DNA of 64,000 nucleotides, from assembly GCF_900156865.1 (NCBI RefSeq), contig NZ_LT732529.1:328300-392299 (forward strand), in the 5' to 3' direction. Below are positions 27,522 through 35,977 of the stretch, piece after piece (the stretch's first letter is position 1; each line of letters begins with the position of its first letter). Position numbers and translations under genes: made by a program. Below the pieces are notes generated by a model. It saw only the letters and a program-made list of their open reading frames with translations. It searched no databases and was not told the origin of the DNA. Source of the stretch: Litchfieldia sinesaloumensis. GTDB taxonomy: Bacteria > Bacillota > Bacilli > Bacillales > Bacillaceae_L.

Positions 27522-27643
27522 TGTCTAGCCCCAGTGCCAAGCCAATCGAGGTCATAAGCCAATCCGTCAAGAAGGTCAAAGAACAACCTTCTCGCCGTAT
27601 CGTCCTATGCTTGTTAGGACTGAACAAGGGACTTGCGCTTTTC
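27522..27643. repeat. Possible dispersed Bacillaceae non-coding repeat
   Basis: This GC-richer stretch begins GTCTAGCCCCAGTGCC and ends CTTGCGCTTTTCC. The ends and length resemble the roughly 100-120 bp GTCTAGCTCCAGCGC ... CTTGCGCTTTTC repeats that I remember from many Bacillus genomes. The interior has diverged. No coding potential is evident. Confidence 0.5.
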
Positions 27644-27775
27644 CTATAAATGATCTGTTTTCTTTGAATACTGATGTTTGCCAGCCTTACGATTCTTTTC
27701 TCTCATCATGTTTTTTTCATGGCGTAGAGCATTATTATCTTGGGCTTTTTTATCATTATCACTTGTTCTTGGCAT
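27644..27775 (-). CDS. Small basic protein, 43 aa (DUF3941-like)
   Basis: A 43-codon frame with ATG preceded by GAAGGGAGTG. The protein (MPRTSDNDKKAQDNNALRH...) is very rich in Lys, Asn and Asp, has no hydrophobic segment and is probably unstructured. From memory it resembles the short DUF3941 family of Bacillus. Function unknown; many such small basic proteins in Bacillus are made in sporulating cells, but nothing in the sequence proves that here. Confidence 0.65.
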   Translation of the reverse strand: MPRTSDNDKKAQDNNALRHEKNMMREKNRKAGKHQYSKKTDHL

Positions 27776-27846
27776 AATTAAACACTCCCTTCAATCCTTT
27801 CAATTTTAGGATATCCAGTCGTTTTTCAAACTATGTAAGATCAGCT

Positions 27847-28704
27847 TTAAGGCAATTTGTTTAAAAAGAAAACCGAAATAGTTCCAGGTCCTACATGTGA
27901 ACCAATTGCAGCACCAATCATGTTAACATAGAATGATTTACATCCGAATTTTTCTTCAAATACTTTCTGTAATTCAAGAACTTCAGGCTCAGCATCGGCA
28001 TGGCTAATCCCAATTGTCTGTTTTGATAAATCTGTGCCGCGTTCAGTCATAAGCTCAATAATTCGTTTGTACACTTTCTTTTTACCACGAATTTTTTCAA
28101 GAGGAATAAGTTTTCCGTCTTCCATATTTAATAGTGGCTTAATATTTAGAAGTCCACCTACAAATGCAGAAGTTTTACTAATTCTTCCCCCGCGCGCTAA
28201 ATATTCTAAATCATCAACAGTAAAAAGATGCTCCATGTGAGTGCTATAAAATGTTGCTAGGTTTACAACTTCATCTTTTGTAGCACCGCTAGCGGCGAGT
28301 TCCGCAGCCGCTTTTACAACCAACCCTTGTCCAAGTGATGCACATTTTGTATCAATAATTGTTAAATCTAGGTCAGGGTACTCTTCTTTCACTTCTTCAC
28401 TCATCATTACTGCCGTTTGATAGGTTCCTGACAATTGCGATGAAAAAGCAATGTAGACTGCAGATTGTTTCTCTTTTGCAATTTCAGTGAAAACCTCTTT
28501 AAAACGATGAGGAGAAACCTGAGATGTTTTTGGAGCACTTCCTTTTCGCATTGCGTCAAATACAGTTACAGGTTCAATTGTCGCAATATCTTCATAGTCA
28601 TTGCCATCTAGATGAACTCCTAAGGAGAGTAAGGTTACATTGTTTTCTTCAAAAAAATGACGTGGTAGGTCACTCCCACTGTCTGTAAGAATTTTAACGG
28701 TCAA
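27847..28704 (-). CDS. yitS: DegV-family fatty-acid-binding protein (YitS)
   Basis: A 285-residue DegV/FakB-like protein. DegV proteins hold a fatty acid and present it to the kinase FakA. Family marks are the opening VKILTDSGSDLP, TSQVSPHRF, YIAFSSQLSGTYQTA, the ARGGRISK motif and the C-terminal GSHVGPGT. The frame runs open to 28905, but the TTG at 28704, six bases after AAGAAGGTGAG, fits the family start. It corresponds to B. subtilis yitS and is divergent from yitT. Confidence 0.92.
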   Translation of the reverse strand: MTVKILTDSGSDLPRHFFEENNVTLLSLGVHLDGNDYEDIATIEPVTVFDAMRKGSAPKTSQVSPHRFKEVFTEIAKEKQSAVYIAFSSQLSGTYQTAVMMSEEVKEEYPDLDLTIIDTKCASLGQGLVVKAAAELAASGATKDEVVNLATFYSTHMEHLFTVDDLEYLARGGRISKTSAFVGGLLNIKPLLNMEDGKLIPLEKIRGKKKVYKRIIELMTERGTDLSKQTIGISHADAEPEVLELQKVFEEKFGCKSFYVNMIGAAIGSHVGPGTISVFFLNKLP

Positions 28705-28867
28705 ATGTCTCACCTTCTTTTCATTGGTCAAGTGTGTTTGAAAATAAACATACTTAAAGTAAGTGTAGCGAGTATTGGATAAAATTACAACAAGTGTGGG
28801 AAAATTTTGTATGACTACTTTTTTATAAAAAGGAAGAAAAGAATGCAGTTCCAGGAGGACTAGTTGA

Positions 28868-29710
28868 ATGGTATCACGAGAAATAAAAAAAATACTTATC
28901 GTCATGTTTGGAGCATTATTAAATGCAGTGGCCTTAAATCTGTTCTTAATACCGGCAGATGTTTATTCTTCAGGCTTTACAGGTATTTCACAATTGTTGT
29001 TTAGAATTCTTGGTGACTATACGCCATTACATATTTCAACCGGTGTAATCTTATTGTTATTAAATATACCTGTTGCGATACTAGGTTGGAGAAAAGTTGG
29101 GAAGTCATTTACGCTTTATAGTTTTATTTCTGTTGCGTTAACAACACTGTTCTTATCCATTATTCCCCTTGAACGTATTTCGAATGACATCTTACTCAAT
29201 GCGGTTTTTGGTGCTGTCATACAAGCAATTGGGATTGGTCTCACTTTAAAGTGGGGGGCGTCAACAGGGGGCTTAGATATCATTGCCCTTGTATTATCAA
29301 GGTCGAAGGATAAACCGATTGGCACCTATATATTTACATTAAATGGTTTAATCATACTTACAGCTGGTTTTTTATTTGGCTGGGAAAAAGCCCTTTATAC
29401 ACTTGTGGCCTTGTATATTTTAACAAGGGTTATCGATACGGTCCATACGAGTCATGTAAAAGTAACTGCGATGATTGTTACAAAGAAATCAGATGAAATG
29501 AAACAAGCCATTCATTCAAAGCTTGTGAGAGGAATTACACTGATACCTGCAAAAGGAGCATTTTCAAGTGAAACAAAGGACATGCTAATGATTGTTTTAA
29601 CACGATACGAATTATATGATTTAGAGCGGATCATTCAGGAAGTGGATCCCCAAGCATTTACGAATATCGTACAAACAATTGGGGTTTATGGATTATTTCG
29701 TAAAGAATAG
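28868..29710 (+). CDS. yitT: YitT-family membrane protein
   Basis: A 280-residue protein with five or six N-terminal membrane helices (opening IKKILIVMFGALLNAVALNLFLIPADVYSSGFTG-like) followed by a cytoplasmic DUF2179 domain (about 200-280; VTAMIVTKKSDEMKQAI ... GITLIPAKGAFS ... DLERIIQEVDPQAF). The GAVIQAIGIGLTLKWGASTGGLDI segment is characteristic. The function of the family is not established. The ATG follows AGGAGG with nine-base spacing. Same neighbour order as B. subtilis yitS-yitT. Confidence 0.93.
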   Translation: MVSREIKKILIVMFGALLNAVALNLFLIPADVYSSGFTGISQLLFRILGDYTPLHISTGVILLLLNIPVAILGWRKVGKSFTLYSFISVALTTLFLSIIPLERISNDILLNAVFGAVIQAIGIGLTLKWGASTGGLDIIALVLSRSKDKPIGTYIFTLNGLIILTAGFLFGWEKALYTLVALYILTRVIDTVHTSHVKVTAMIVTKKSDEMKQAIHSKLVRGITLIPAKGAFSSETKDMLMIVLTRYELYDLERIIQEVDPQAFTNIVQTIGVYGLFRKE

Positions 29711-29759
29711 TAACTTTTTTAATGGAGCTAACGACAAATAAGTTAAAGGGGTGACAAAC

Positions 29760-30638
29760 ATGAGAAAATGGCTTCTAGTAGCCTTAGTATTTGTAATGAG
29801 TTTATTTATCATTTCAGGATGTGGAACAACATCGACAGAAGATGCTCATCCAGTGAATTCAGGTGGCGGTGAAAAGGTAGAGGCAGAAACACCACCAGAA
29901 GAACAGGAAAGCGAAGAACCTGGAGGTGCTGAGAATATGGTAGAAAAGCTTCAAACAAATCTTTCTATTAAAACAGATGATAACGAAGCAATTTTTACTA
30001 TCTCATTAAAAAACACGGGTGACAAACCTGTGAAAGTGACCATTCCGGGAGGTCAAAAATATGAAATTGTTGTAAAGAATGCAAATGGAGATGAAGTATA
30101 TCGCTATTCAATCGATAAAATGTTTATTCAATCTATCGAGGAAATGGAACTCCAACCAGGTGAAGAAAAAGTCTGGGAAGAACCGTGGGATTATACAACA
30201 AATGATGGCACAAGACTTGCTGCAGGTGAATATAAAGCAAACGTATTTCTTACTGCATCCGAGGTAAATGGCCAAAAGATTGAAAGTAATACACTGCAAA
30301 CCGAGCAAAGTTTTACTATCCCTGAAGAAGGGAATACTGCATTCCGCAAAGTTCAAGTCCTTGGTGAAAATGGAGAATATACGGTATCAGGGGAAGTACG
30401 CGTGTTTGAGGCATCATTCTTCTATGCAGTCGAGGATGGACATGACTATGTGATCCCCGAGACTGTACAAATGGCTTCAGAAGGAGCACCGTCATGGGCA
30501 CCGTTTGAAATTAAAATCTCAATACCAAAAGAAAAGTTACCGAAAAATGGAGCTTTAATTCTTCATCTTTATGAAAGAAGTGCAAAAGACGGCTCTATCA
30601 CTAATCTGTATCACGCGAAACTTCAACAATTTCAATAA
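29760..30638 (+). CDS. Lipoprotein with BsuPI (intracellular proteinase inhibitor) domain
   Basis: A 292-residue lipoprotein: signal peptide with lipobox IISGC (Cys near 21), an acidic Glu/Pro-rich linker, and a BsuPI-type beta domain (about 68-180; LKNTGDKPVKVTIPGGQKYEI, EEKVWEEPWDYTTNDGTRLAAGEYKANV). A second beta domain of unknown type follows (about 195-292). In B. subtilis the equivalent position holds ipi, a short intracellular inhibitor; here the domain is exported and enlarged. The ATG at 29760 after AAAGGGG is preferred over GTG 29751. Confidence 0.85.
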   Translation: MRKWLLVALVFVMSLFIISGCGTTSTEDAHPVNSGGGEKVEAETPPEEQESEEPGGAENMVEKLQTNLSIKTDDNEAIFTISLKNTGDKPVKVTIPGGQKYEIVVKNANGDEVYRYSIDKMFIQSIEEMELQPGEEKVWEEPWDYTTNDGTRLAAGEYKANVFLTASEVNGQKIESNTLQTEQSFTIPEEGNTAFRKVQVLGENGEYTVSGEVRVFEASFFYAVEDGHDYVIPETVQMASEGAPSWAPFEIKISIPKEKLPKNGALILHLYERSAKDGSITNLYHAKLQQFQ

Positions 30639-30645
30639 AAAGGGG

Positions 30646-30675
30646 AAGGGTCAGACTTAGCGTCTGACCCTTTTT
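30646..30675 (+). terminator. Terminator
   Basis: Stem AAGGGTCAGAC / GTCTGACCCTT (30646-30656 with 30662-30672) followed by TTT; it can also serve the convergent small gene. Confidence 0.9.
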
Positions 30676-30690
30676 GCAATTGCCAGCTGG

Positions 30691-30888
30691 CTACTGCAGT
30701 TGATCTAGTTCATTTTGTAGTTCGCGGAGTTGCTCTTTTTCGGCTGTTGTAGAGTTAGCATATGCAGATGAAAGAGCATTTTTTGCAACCGAAATAGCAT
30801 CCTGTAAGGAAGTATCACTTTGACCCGCACTTGATAATTTTGCTATTTCAACGGTTTCACGGGCTTTTTGGAACAAACGGTTTCCCAT
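30691..30888 (-). CDS. DUF3813-like small protein, 65 aa
   Basis: A 65-residue, mostly helical soluble protein (MGNRLFQKARETVEIAK ... DAISVAKNALSSAYANST ... LRELQNELDQLQ). The pattern fits the small Bacillus DUF3813 family as I recall it; function unknown. The start is the ATG eight bases after GGAGG, not the further ATG at 30921. It follows the 49-residue gene by one base, so the two form a small operon between the ipi-like and yitU genes. Confidence 0.78.
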   Translation of the reverse strand: MGNRLFQKARETVEIAKLSSAGQSDTSLQDAISVAKNALSSAYANSTTAEKEQLRELQNELDQLQ

Positions 30889-30889
30889 G

Positions 30890-31039
30890 TTAAATTCCTC
30901 CAAGTGATGAATTTTCGACATTTCGCTCTTTCTTTTCTTCTGCTTCAGCTAGAGTTGAACGGTAAGGAAAGCGCTGAGAATGTTGTTGAACAGCATCTGC
31001 ACCTTGATGAACAAATCGTTTTGATTTATTACTACCCAT
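30890..31039 (-). CDS. Hypothetical small protein, 49 aa
   Basis: A 49-codon frame with ATG after AGGGGGAATTTACGG. The protein (MGSNKSKRFVHQGADAVQQHSQ...) is basic at the N-terminus and acidic, Glu/Lys-rich near the end, with no membrane segment. Its 3' end contains the GGAGG site used by the downstream DUF3813-like gene, so the two are coupled. I do not recognise a named family. Confidence 0.65.
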   Translation of the reverse strand: MGSNKSKRFVHQGADAVQQHSQRFPYRSTLAEAEEKKERNVENSSLGGI

Positions 31040-31190
31040 CCGTAAATTCCCCCTTTAACAGCTTAAAAAGAAGTGCTTTCTAGAAGCACTAGTACTATTG
31101 TTTGAAATTTAAGAGTGGGTTATATCAGGTAATTATTTCTGAATGAAATGGAACTGCATTAGTAAATGAGTTATTGATTTAGTAAATGAA

Positions 31191-31700
31191 GACATCGTCC
31201 CCGTGAATGAGGAGAATCAGGGTTACCAGCGGTAATCATCCTTGATTATGGATAAAAATAGGAGAAAGCAAACCAGGAAAGGCTGTAATCATCCTCAAAA
31301 ATGGATAAAAATAGGAGAAAGCGAACCAGTAAAGGCGTTAATCATCCACGCAAATGGATAAAAGTAGGAGAAAGCGAACCAGCAAAGGCGTTAATCATCC
31401 ACGCAAATGGATAAAAGTAGGAGAAAGCGAACCAGTAAAGGCGGTAATCATCCACGCAAATGGATAAAAGTAGGAGAAAGCAAACCAATAAAGGCGGTAA
31501 TCATCCTCGCAAATGGATAAAAATAGTAGAAAGCGAACCAGCAAAGGCGTTAATCATCCTCGCAAATGGATAAAAATAGTAGAAAGCGAACCAGCAAAGG
31601 CGTTAATCATCCACACAAATGGATAAAAATAGGAGAAAGAGAACCAGTAAAGGCAGTAATCATTCTCATAAATGGATAACATATAAAAAAGAACCAGTAA
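31191..31700. repeat. 53-bp tandem repeat array, about nine units
   Basis: Units begin at 31231, 31284, 31337, 31390, 31443, 31496, 31549, 31602 and 31655 (partial), with an exact 53-bp period. A decayed unit lies just before (about 31191-31230). Each unit contains TAATCATCC, an ATCC ... GGAT inverted pair, ATGGATAAAA, TAGGAGAAAGCGAACCAG and AAAGGC. The period is not a multiple of three and no frame stays open, so it is non-coding. It fills most of the gene-free interval 31040-31711. Confidence 0.97.
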
Positions 31701-31708
31701 TCACTGGT
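31685..31708 (-). terminator. Terminator of yitU
   Basis: On the minus strand, ACCAGT-GATT-ACTGGT is followed by TCTTTTTT. The arm GAACCAGTAA resembles part of the adjacent repeat unit. Confidence 0.85.
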
Positions 31709-31711
31709 CCC

Positions 31712-32533
31712 CTAGTCATTGCCTCCTAATTTGAGTACTTCTTCTAAATATAGGGCAATGCCGTCTTCTTCGTTTGTTAATGTTACATGGTTTGCGATAT
31801 TTTTAAGCTCATCTATCCCATTGCCCATCGCAATTCCATGGCCAGCATATTCAATCATTTCCAAATCATTGTCTTCATCTCCGAAAGCAATAATCCTGTC
31901 TTGTGGAATTTGAAAATAGTCTGCGACTTTTTGAATGCCAACAGCTTTATTTAATCCAGACTTTACAATTTCGATCACATGCCAAGGTGCAGCCCATTTG
32001 CGATGATCGACTACTTCAGCATGTATTTCAGTAAGGTATTTACGGATTTTTTCAGCTTTTTCTTCGTCAGGGTGAATCAGCAGAGAAGTCGGGTTATGTT
32101 TTAAAATCTTTCGTAAGTCCCCAGTTTCAATATTCGGTTTTCCCATACCGAAAATGTCTAGCATTGATTCATCGTGAAAATGAAAATATACATCATCTAT
32201 CACTTCTGCCAAAATATTTTTCACACGAAGTTCATCAGCAACTTCAACAATTTCTTTAACTGTTTTTAAATCAAGCGTGTCGTGATAGACACCCCAATTC
32301 TGATCAAGCGGGTGGTGGACAAAGGCCCCATTAAAATTCACGATTGGTGTTGTAAGACCGAGCTCTTGATAATACATGGAACTTGAGCGAAAAGGTCTTC
32401 CGGTCGCAATCATAATTGCATGGCCTGCTTGTTTTGCTTTTTCCAAAGTAGTTTTGGTTTTATTCGAAATGGTTTTATCGTCTTTAAGCAATGTACCGTC
32501 TAAGTCAAGTGCAATTAAGTGTTGTTTTGTCAT
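31712..32533 (-). CDS. yitU: Cof-type HAD phosphatase (YitU)
   Basis: A 273-residue HAD-superfamily IIB (Cof) phosphatase. It shows the nucleophile motif DLDGTLL near the N-terminus (Asp10/Asp12), motif II IATGRP, the cap domain, the Lys of motif III and the terminal GDEDNDLEM acidic pair. These enzymes dephosphorylate small sugar phosphates or FMN precursors; the B. subtilis YitU has been linked to the riboflavin-pathway phosphatase step. The ATG follows AAGGGGAT. It is divergent from yitV, as in B. subtilis. Confidence 0.93.
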   Translation of the reverse strand: MTKQHLIALDLDGTLLKDDKTISNKTKTTLEKAKQAGHAIMIATGRPFRSSSMYYQELGLTTPIVNFNGAFVHHPLDQNWGVYHDTLDLKTVKEIVEVADELRVKNILAEVIDDVYFHFHDESMLDIFGMGKPNIETGDLRKILKHNPTSLLIHPDEEKAEKIRKYLTEIHAEVVDHRKWAAPWHVIEIVKSGLNKAVGIQKVADYFQIPQDRIIAFGDEDNDLEMIEYAGHGIAMGNGIDELKNIANHVTLTNEEDGIALYLEEVLKLGGND

Positions 32534-32674
32534 AACAATCCCCTTTGTCCCTTTTATCCTTACTTAACCAGATATTAGAAAAATCGTCAATGCAAAGTCA
32601 AAGTTTTTAGAAAAACTTAAAATAAATGTTACACTATAGAATAGTTAAGTTCTTACTAAAGGAGTACATACAAG

Positions 32675-33445
32675 ATGATTACTGTTGAGAAAAAGAAGTA
32701 TGCCGAAATACCAGTTTTACATATTGTGAAAAATCAACTAAAAGATGACAAACTGCCGCTAATCCTATTTGTTCATGGATTTGGTAGTGCGAAGGAGCAT
32801 AATCTTCATTATGCCTACTTATATGCTGAAGAGGGATTTCGTGTTGTGTTACCAGAGGCTGACTTTCATGGTGAGCGGGACCAAGGTCTTAACGAACTTG
32901 AAATGAACTTTAAGTTTTGGGATATTGTCATAAATGAAGTTAAGGAACTACAAATTATAAAGGATGAATTAAGCGACCAAGGGTTAATCGATGAAGCTAG
33001 AATCGGGGTTGCTGGAACTTCAATGGGGGGAATTGTTACATTAGGTGCATTAACGCAATACCCATGGATAAAAACAGCTGTAAGCTTGATGGGAAGCCCT
33101 TATTATGAAGAATTTTGCCGAGGGCAAATAGAAGCGATGAAGGACAACGATATTGATATCCCACTTTCAAATGAAGAACTAGATGAGTTGTATAGAGAAC
33201 TGAGAAACTTCGATCTTACTCTTCAACCAGAAAAGCTAGATGGAAGACCATTATTATTTTGGCATGGTGAAAGAGACAAGGTAGTACCATTCCGCTATAC
33301 GTATGACTTTTATCAAGATATAAAACCTCTTTACAAGGATAATCCAGAAAATATTGCCTTCATTGTTGATACAACAATGGATCATAAAGTGAGTAGAGAG
33401 GGTTTACTTGCATCAGTTGATTGGTTTAAAAAGCATTTATTATAA
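32675..33445 (+). CDS. yitV: Alpha/beta hydrolase (YitV)
   Basis: A 256-residue serine hydrolase with oxyanion block LFVHGFGSAKEHN, nucleophile elbow GTSMGG (Ser about 118), an Asp in HGERDKVVPF, and a terminal His in DTTMDHKV. It matches B. subtilis YitV in position and size. The substrate is unknown (ester or acyl group). ATG after AAAGGAGTAC. Confidence 0.92.
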   Translation: MITVEKKKYAEIPVLHIVKNQLKDDKLPLILFVHGFGSAKEHNLHYAYLYAEEGFRVVLPEADFHGERDQGLNELEMNFKFWDIVINEVKELQIIKDELSDQGLIDEARIGVAGTSMGGIVTLGALTQYPWIKTAVSLMGSPYYEEFCRGQIEAMKDNDIDIPLSNEELDELYRELRNFDLTLQPEKLDGRPLLFWHGERDKVVPFRYTYDFYQDIKPLYKDNPENIAFIVDTTMDHKVSREGLLASVDWFKKHLL

Positions 33446-33450
33446 ACATA

Positions 33451-33478
33451 AAGAACGTGTCGCAATTGACACGTTCTT
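33451..33478. terminator. Hairpin between convergent yitV and yitW
   Basis: Perfect stem AAGAACGTGTC / GACACGTTCTT (33451-33461 with 33468-33478) between convergent genes; T-runs are weak on both strands. Confidence 0.7.
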
Positions 33479-33509
33479 ACCAATTTTAGAAGCTTGCGCA
33501 ATTATTTTT

Positions 33510-33818
33510 TTATCGAATTCCTAATGCGATTTTTGCGTAACGGCTCATCATGTCCTTGTTCCAAGGTGGATTCCAAACGATGTTCACATCTACATCTTTT
33601 ACCTCAGGTAACTCGGTTAGAACACGTTTAACGTCCATTGCAATAGTACCGGCGAGTGGGCACCCCATAGATGTTAGTGTCATTGAAATTTGAGCGACGC
33701 CCTCATCATTCATATCAACATCATATACAAGTCCTAGGTTAACGATATCAATTCCTAATTCAGGGTCGATTACTTGCTCAAGTGCACCTAACATATTTTC
33801 TTTTAAAGCTTCATCCAT
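33510..33818 (-). CDS. yitW: MIP18-type Fe-S assembly factor (YitW)
   Basis: A 102-residue DUF59/MIP18 protein: VIDPELGIDIVNLGLVYDV, SMTLTSMGCPLAGTI (conserved Cys) and the terminal VNIVWNPPWNKDMMS. The family, like SufT, helps mature iron-sulfur proteins. It has its own AAGGAGAG ribosome site, 77 bases after the paralogue upstream, and marks the last gene shared with the B. subtilis yit order before the anaerobic block. Confidence 0.92.
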   Translation of the reverse strand: MDEALKENMLGALEQVIDPELGIDIVNLGLVYDVDMNDEGVAQISMTLTSMGCPLAGTIAMDVKRVLTELPEVKDVDVNIVWNPPWNKDMMSRYAKIALGIR

Positions 33819-33895
33819 TTGTAAACTCTCCTTTCGAGAAATAGCTTATCTAAAGTATAACGAAACATAGTAAGAAAGTGAAATGCGATGACTTA

Positions 33896-34195
33896 TTAAC
33901 TGCGTAGTTGCTTCATTGCTTCTGCTGACATGCGATCTGGAGACCAGGCAGGATGCCAAACCATTAATACCTCAACATCATTTACTTCATCAAGATATGC
34001 TACAGAGTGCTTCACACCGCTTGTAATACTATCGTGTAATGGGCAACCAGGTGTTGTTAATGTCATTTCAATATATACATTATTATTTTCTTTAATTTCA
34101 ATTTCATATATTAGTCCTAAATCGACAACATTTATATTTAATTCAGGGTCAATTACTTGTTTTAACTGATCAATGATCTTTTCTTTTAATTCCAT
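33896..34195 (-). CDS. Second MIP18-type Fe-S assembly factor
   Basis: A 99-residue paralogue of YitW with the same layout: VIDPELNINVVDLGLIYEI, TLTTPGCPLHDSIT with the conserved Cys, and LMVWHPAWSPDRMS. It is last in the four-gene FNR/Fur-type operon beginning at 35918, so it may serve Fe-S proteins needed without oxygen or damaged by nitric oxide (inference). The upstream ATG at 34201 is too close to the GGGAG site, so 34195 is preferred. Confidence 0.88.
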   Translation of the reverse strand: MELKEKIIDQLKQVIDPELNINVVDLGLIYEIEIKENNNVYIEMTLTTPGCPLHDSITSGVKHSVAYLDEVNDVEVLMVWHPAWSPDRMSAEAMKQLRS

Positions 34196-34207
34196 TCTCA
34201 TTCTCCC

Positions 34208-35449
34208 TTATTTAAAAAGTACCTTGATAATGCTATAGCTAAAAAATATGATCGAAGCGACAACAAAACTTTGACCGATAGAGAAAATTAGCAAATGACC
34301 GGTTGCTATCGATAAAACGACAATTAAGCATCCAGCTACGAATCCTGAGAATATAGGAATTGCCACTTTCTCGTCAATCATTTGCTTTAAGGTAGGTACA
34401 TCCTTTTTTCCAATAAGCTTGCTGTATCGGTGTGTCCACCAGAGAAACGGGATAATTTTATATAGATAACCGAGAATACTACAAGCAATCCACAAAAAGA
34501 TGTAAAGAAAAATAAGGACACCGTACATTTCATATAATCCAGGTAAAAATGAGAGAATTACAGCCGAAAAGTGAATAATTAAACCGAAACCTATTGCAAT
34601 TAACGAGAATAAAAATGGTTTATCAAGCTTTTTCTTTAATCTAACCTTGATGATGGTGGTAATGTGGTAAGAAAATATAGCAAAACCGGTGAACAGGAGG
34701 GTCATACCAACCTGTAACAATAGATAATTCTCCGTCATGAAGCTAGAAATAGTAACAATCAGCCCACTAGCATACATTATATAGACCCATTTAGCTGGCT
34801 TCATTGAAAAACCATGTGCTAGTGAAAACATCGGGACCATCTTATAAGAAAATCCAAATATTAAGAACGTAAACCAGCCAGCAACACCAAGTAGAATATG
34901 ACTTTTTAAAACTGCAATATGATTCAAGTTCGCAATTCCCATACCTAAATTCATGATTAACAATATACCAAGTGTAATCGTTACTAATAAACAGATTAGC
35001 GCACTACCTACCAACACGGTTAGAATATTTTTTTTTGCTTGCTTTTTCATTGTCATAAACATTTGGACGATAAATAGCAGAATCCCAACTAAAGCTAGTA
35101 GGCCGGTAAAAATAGATATTGTTGGTGAAAAGGAAAGAGTGATACCGAATCCACCAAATCCAAACGCTGTAATCCAAAACTGAATAAACCCAAATTTCTC
35201 ACTCCAAATCGGAGTTAGAAATGCTACGGGGACAAGCTGGTACATAGCGCCCATCGCAACCATTAATGCCCATCCAAGTATAAGTAAATGGGCCGAAGAG
35301 AGAAGGGCGGGTGTTCGAAAATTTCCGTCAATCACCATATGACCATTAAATAATAGGATTACTTGGGATGCGACTAAGGCCACGACACTAAAGATAATAA
35401 ATGAGAATGGCAGCCTTATATCTGTTTCATTCGATAATTGAGGCATCAT
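34208..35449 (-). CDS. Polytopic membrane protein, NnrS/cytochrome oxidase subunit I-like
   Basis: A 413-residue protein with about twelve membrane helices. Conserved His residues occur at helix starts in AHLLILGWALMVAMGAMYQLVPV and SHILLGVAGWFTFLIFGFSYKMVPMFSLAHGF, reminiscent of NnrS and of the CoxI helix II region, where His binds heme. The full set of copper ligands (HH pair, GHFH) is absent, so it is not a heme-copper oxidase. NnrS proteins help cells resist nitrosative stress. Its place after two DUF2249 genes under FNR- and Fur-type sites supports an anaerobic or NO-linked role. AAGGAG lies ten bases before the ATG. Confidence 0.7.
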   Translation of the reverse strand: MMPQLSNETDIRLPFSFIIFSVVALVASQVILLFNGHMVIDGNFRTPALLSSAHLLILGWALMVAMGAMYQLVPVAFLTPIWSEKFGFIQFWITAFGFGGFGITLSFSPTISIFTGLLALVGILLFIVQMFMTMKKQAKKNILTVLVGSALICLLVTITLGILLIMNLGMGIANLNHIAVLKSHILLGVAGWFTFLIFGFSYKMVPMFSLAHGFSMKPAKWVYIMYASGLIVTISSFMTENYLLLQVGMTLLFTGFAIFSYHITTIIKVRLKKKLDKPFLFSLIAIGFGLIIHFSAVILSFLPGLYEMYGVLIFLYIFLWIACSILGYLYKIIPFLWWTHRYSKLIGKKDVPTLKQMIDEKVAIPIFSGFVAGCLIVVLSIATGHLLIFSIGQSFVVASIIFFSYSIIKVLFK

Positions 35450-35463
35450 TTACAAGCAGCTCC

Positions 35464-35670
35464 TTATTTCGTAATCTCAATTTTAAAGCCGCCATCAGGA
35501 TGTGGTTCAGTTGTATGCTTAAGTCCAAGTTCATCAAGCTGTTCGTATAAGAACATTGGTCGACGATCATTGATAATCGTCAAAGTATCACCTTTGTTTA
35601 AACACTCGAGAGCTTTCAGTGTTCTCATCATTGGTGTAGGAGGTTCAAGTCCTCGATTATCAAGTTTCAT
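35464..35670 (-). CDS. DUF2249/TusA-like small protein
   Basis: A 68-residue protein with the DUF2249 pattern: LDNRGLEPPTPMMRTLKALECLNKGDTLTI and a C-terminal GGFKIEITK strand. The fold is TusA-like, but the Cys of the TusA CPxP motif is replaced (PPTP), so it is not a sulfurtransferase of that type. It overlaps the preceding DUF2249 gene by ATGA. The frame open to 35706 lies within that gene. Confidence 0.85.
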   Translation of the reverse strand: MKLDNRGLEPPTPMMRTLKALECLNKGDTLTIINDRRPMFLYEQLDELGLKHTTEPHPDGGFKIEITK

Positions 35671-35918
35671 TCTTTTGCACCTCTTTTGGTAAAGGTAACC
35701 TTCCAATGTTTTTTATCAATTTGCTCTGCTTCATTTGAGAATCCCTTTGCTTTTAAAATTGGAAATAAAGGTGTAGGCTTAAAAGGTGCATGTAAAATAA
35801 AGACATCTCCATCCTGAAGAGGTTTAACTGCTTCCATAATCTTTTGAAATGGTTCGATTTTATTTTTTAGGTCTTCCCTAACATCTACTTCTACAATATT
35901 TGATTCAACTTGACTCAT
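35667..35918 (-). CDS. DUF2249-domain protein
   Basis: An 83-residue protein (VEVDVREDLKNKIEPFQKIMEAVKPLQDGDVFILHAPFKPTPLFPIL, then KHWKVTFTKR) with the DUF2249 beta-alpha fold. It is the first gene of the operon DUF2249-DUF2249-NnrS-like-MIP18. DUF2249 proteins are common next to denitrification and RIC genes; the molecular role is unknown. AAGGGGGC precedes the ATG. An FNR box and a Fur-like box lie upstream. Confidence 0.87.
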   Translation of the reverse strand: MSQVESNIVEVDVREDLKNKIEPFQKIMEAVKPLQDGDVFILHAPFKPTPLFPILKAKGFSNEAEQIDKKHWKVTFTKRGAKE

Positions 35919-35946
35919 TATGAGTGCCCCCTTTGAAAATGTTTAA

Positions 35947-35965
35947 CTTAATGATAATCATTTTC
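35947..35965 (-). promoter_or_regulatory. Fur-like box over the -10 of the DUF2249 operon
   Basis: CTTAATGATAATCATTTTC matches the classical 19-bp Fur box at 16 positions. It covers TATCAT (35956-35951 on the minus strand), the -10 predicted from the FNR box spacing. Confidence 0.65.
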
Positions 35966-35977
35966 AATCAGGAATGA

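Noticed and set aside
31191-31700. CRISPR array
   Set aside because: The whole 53-bp unit repeats head to tail with only point changes; there are no unique spacers and no cas genes nearby.
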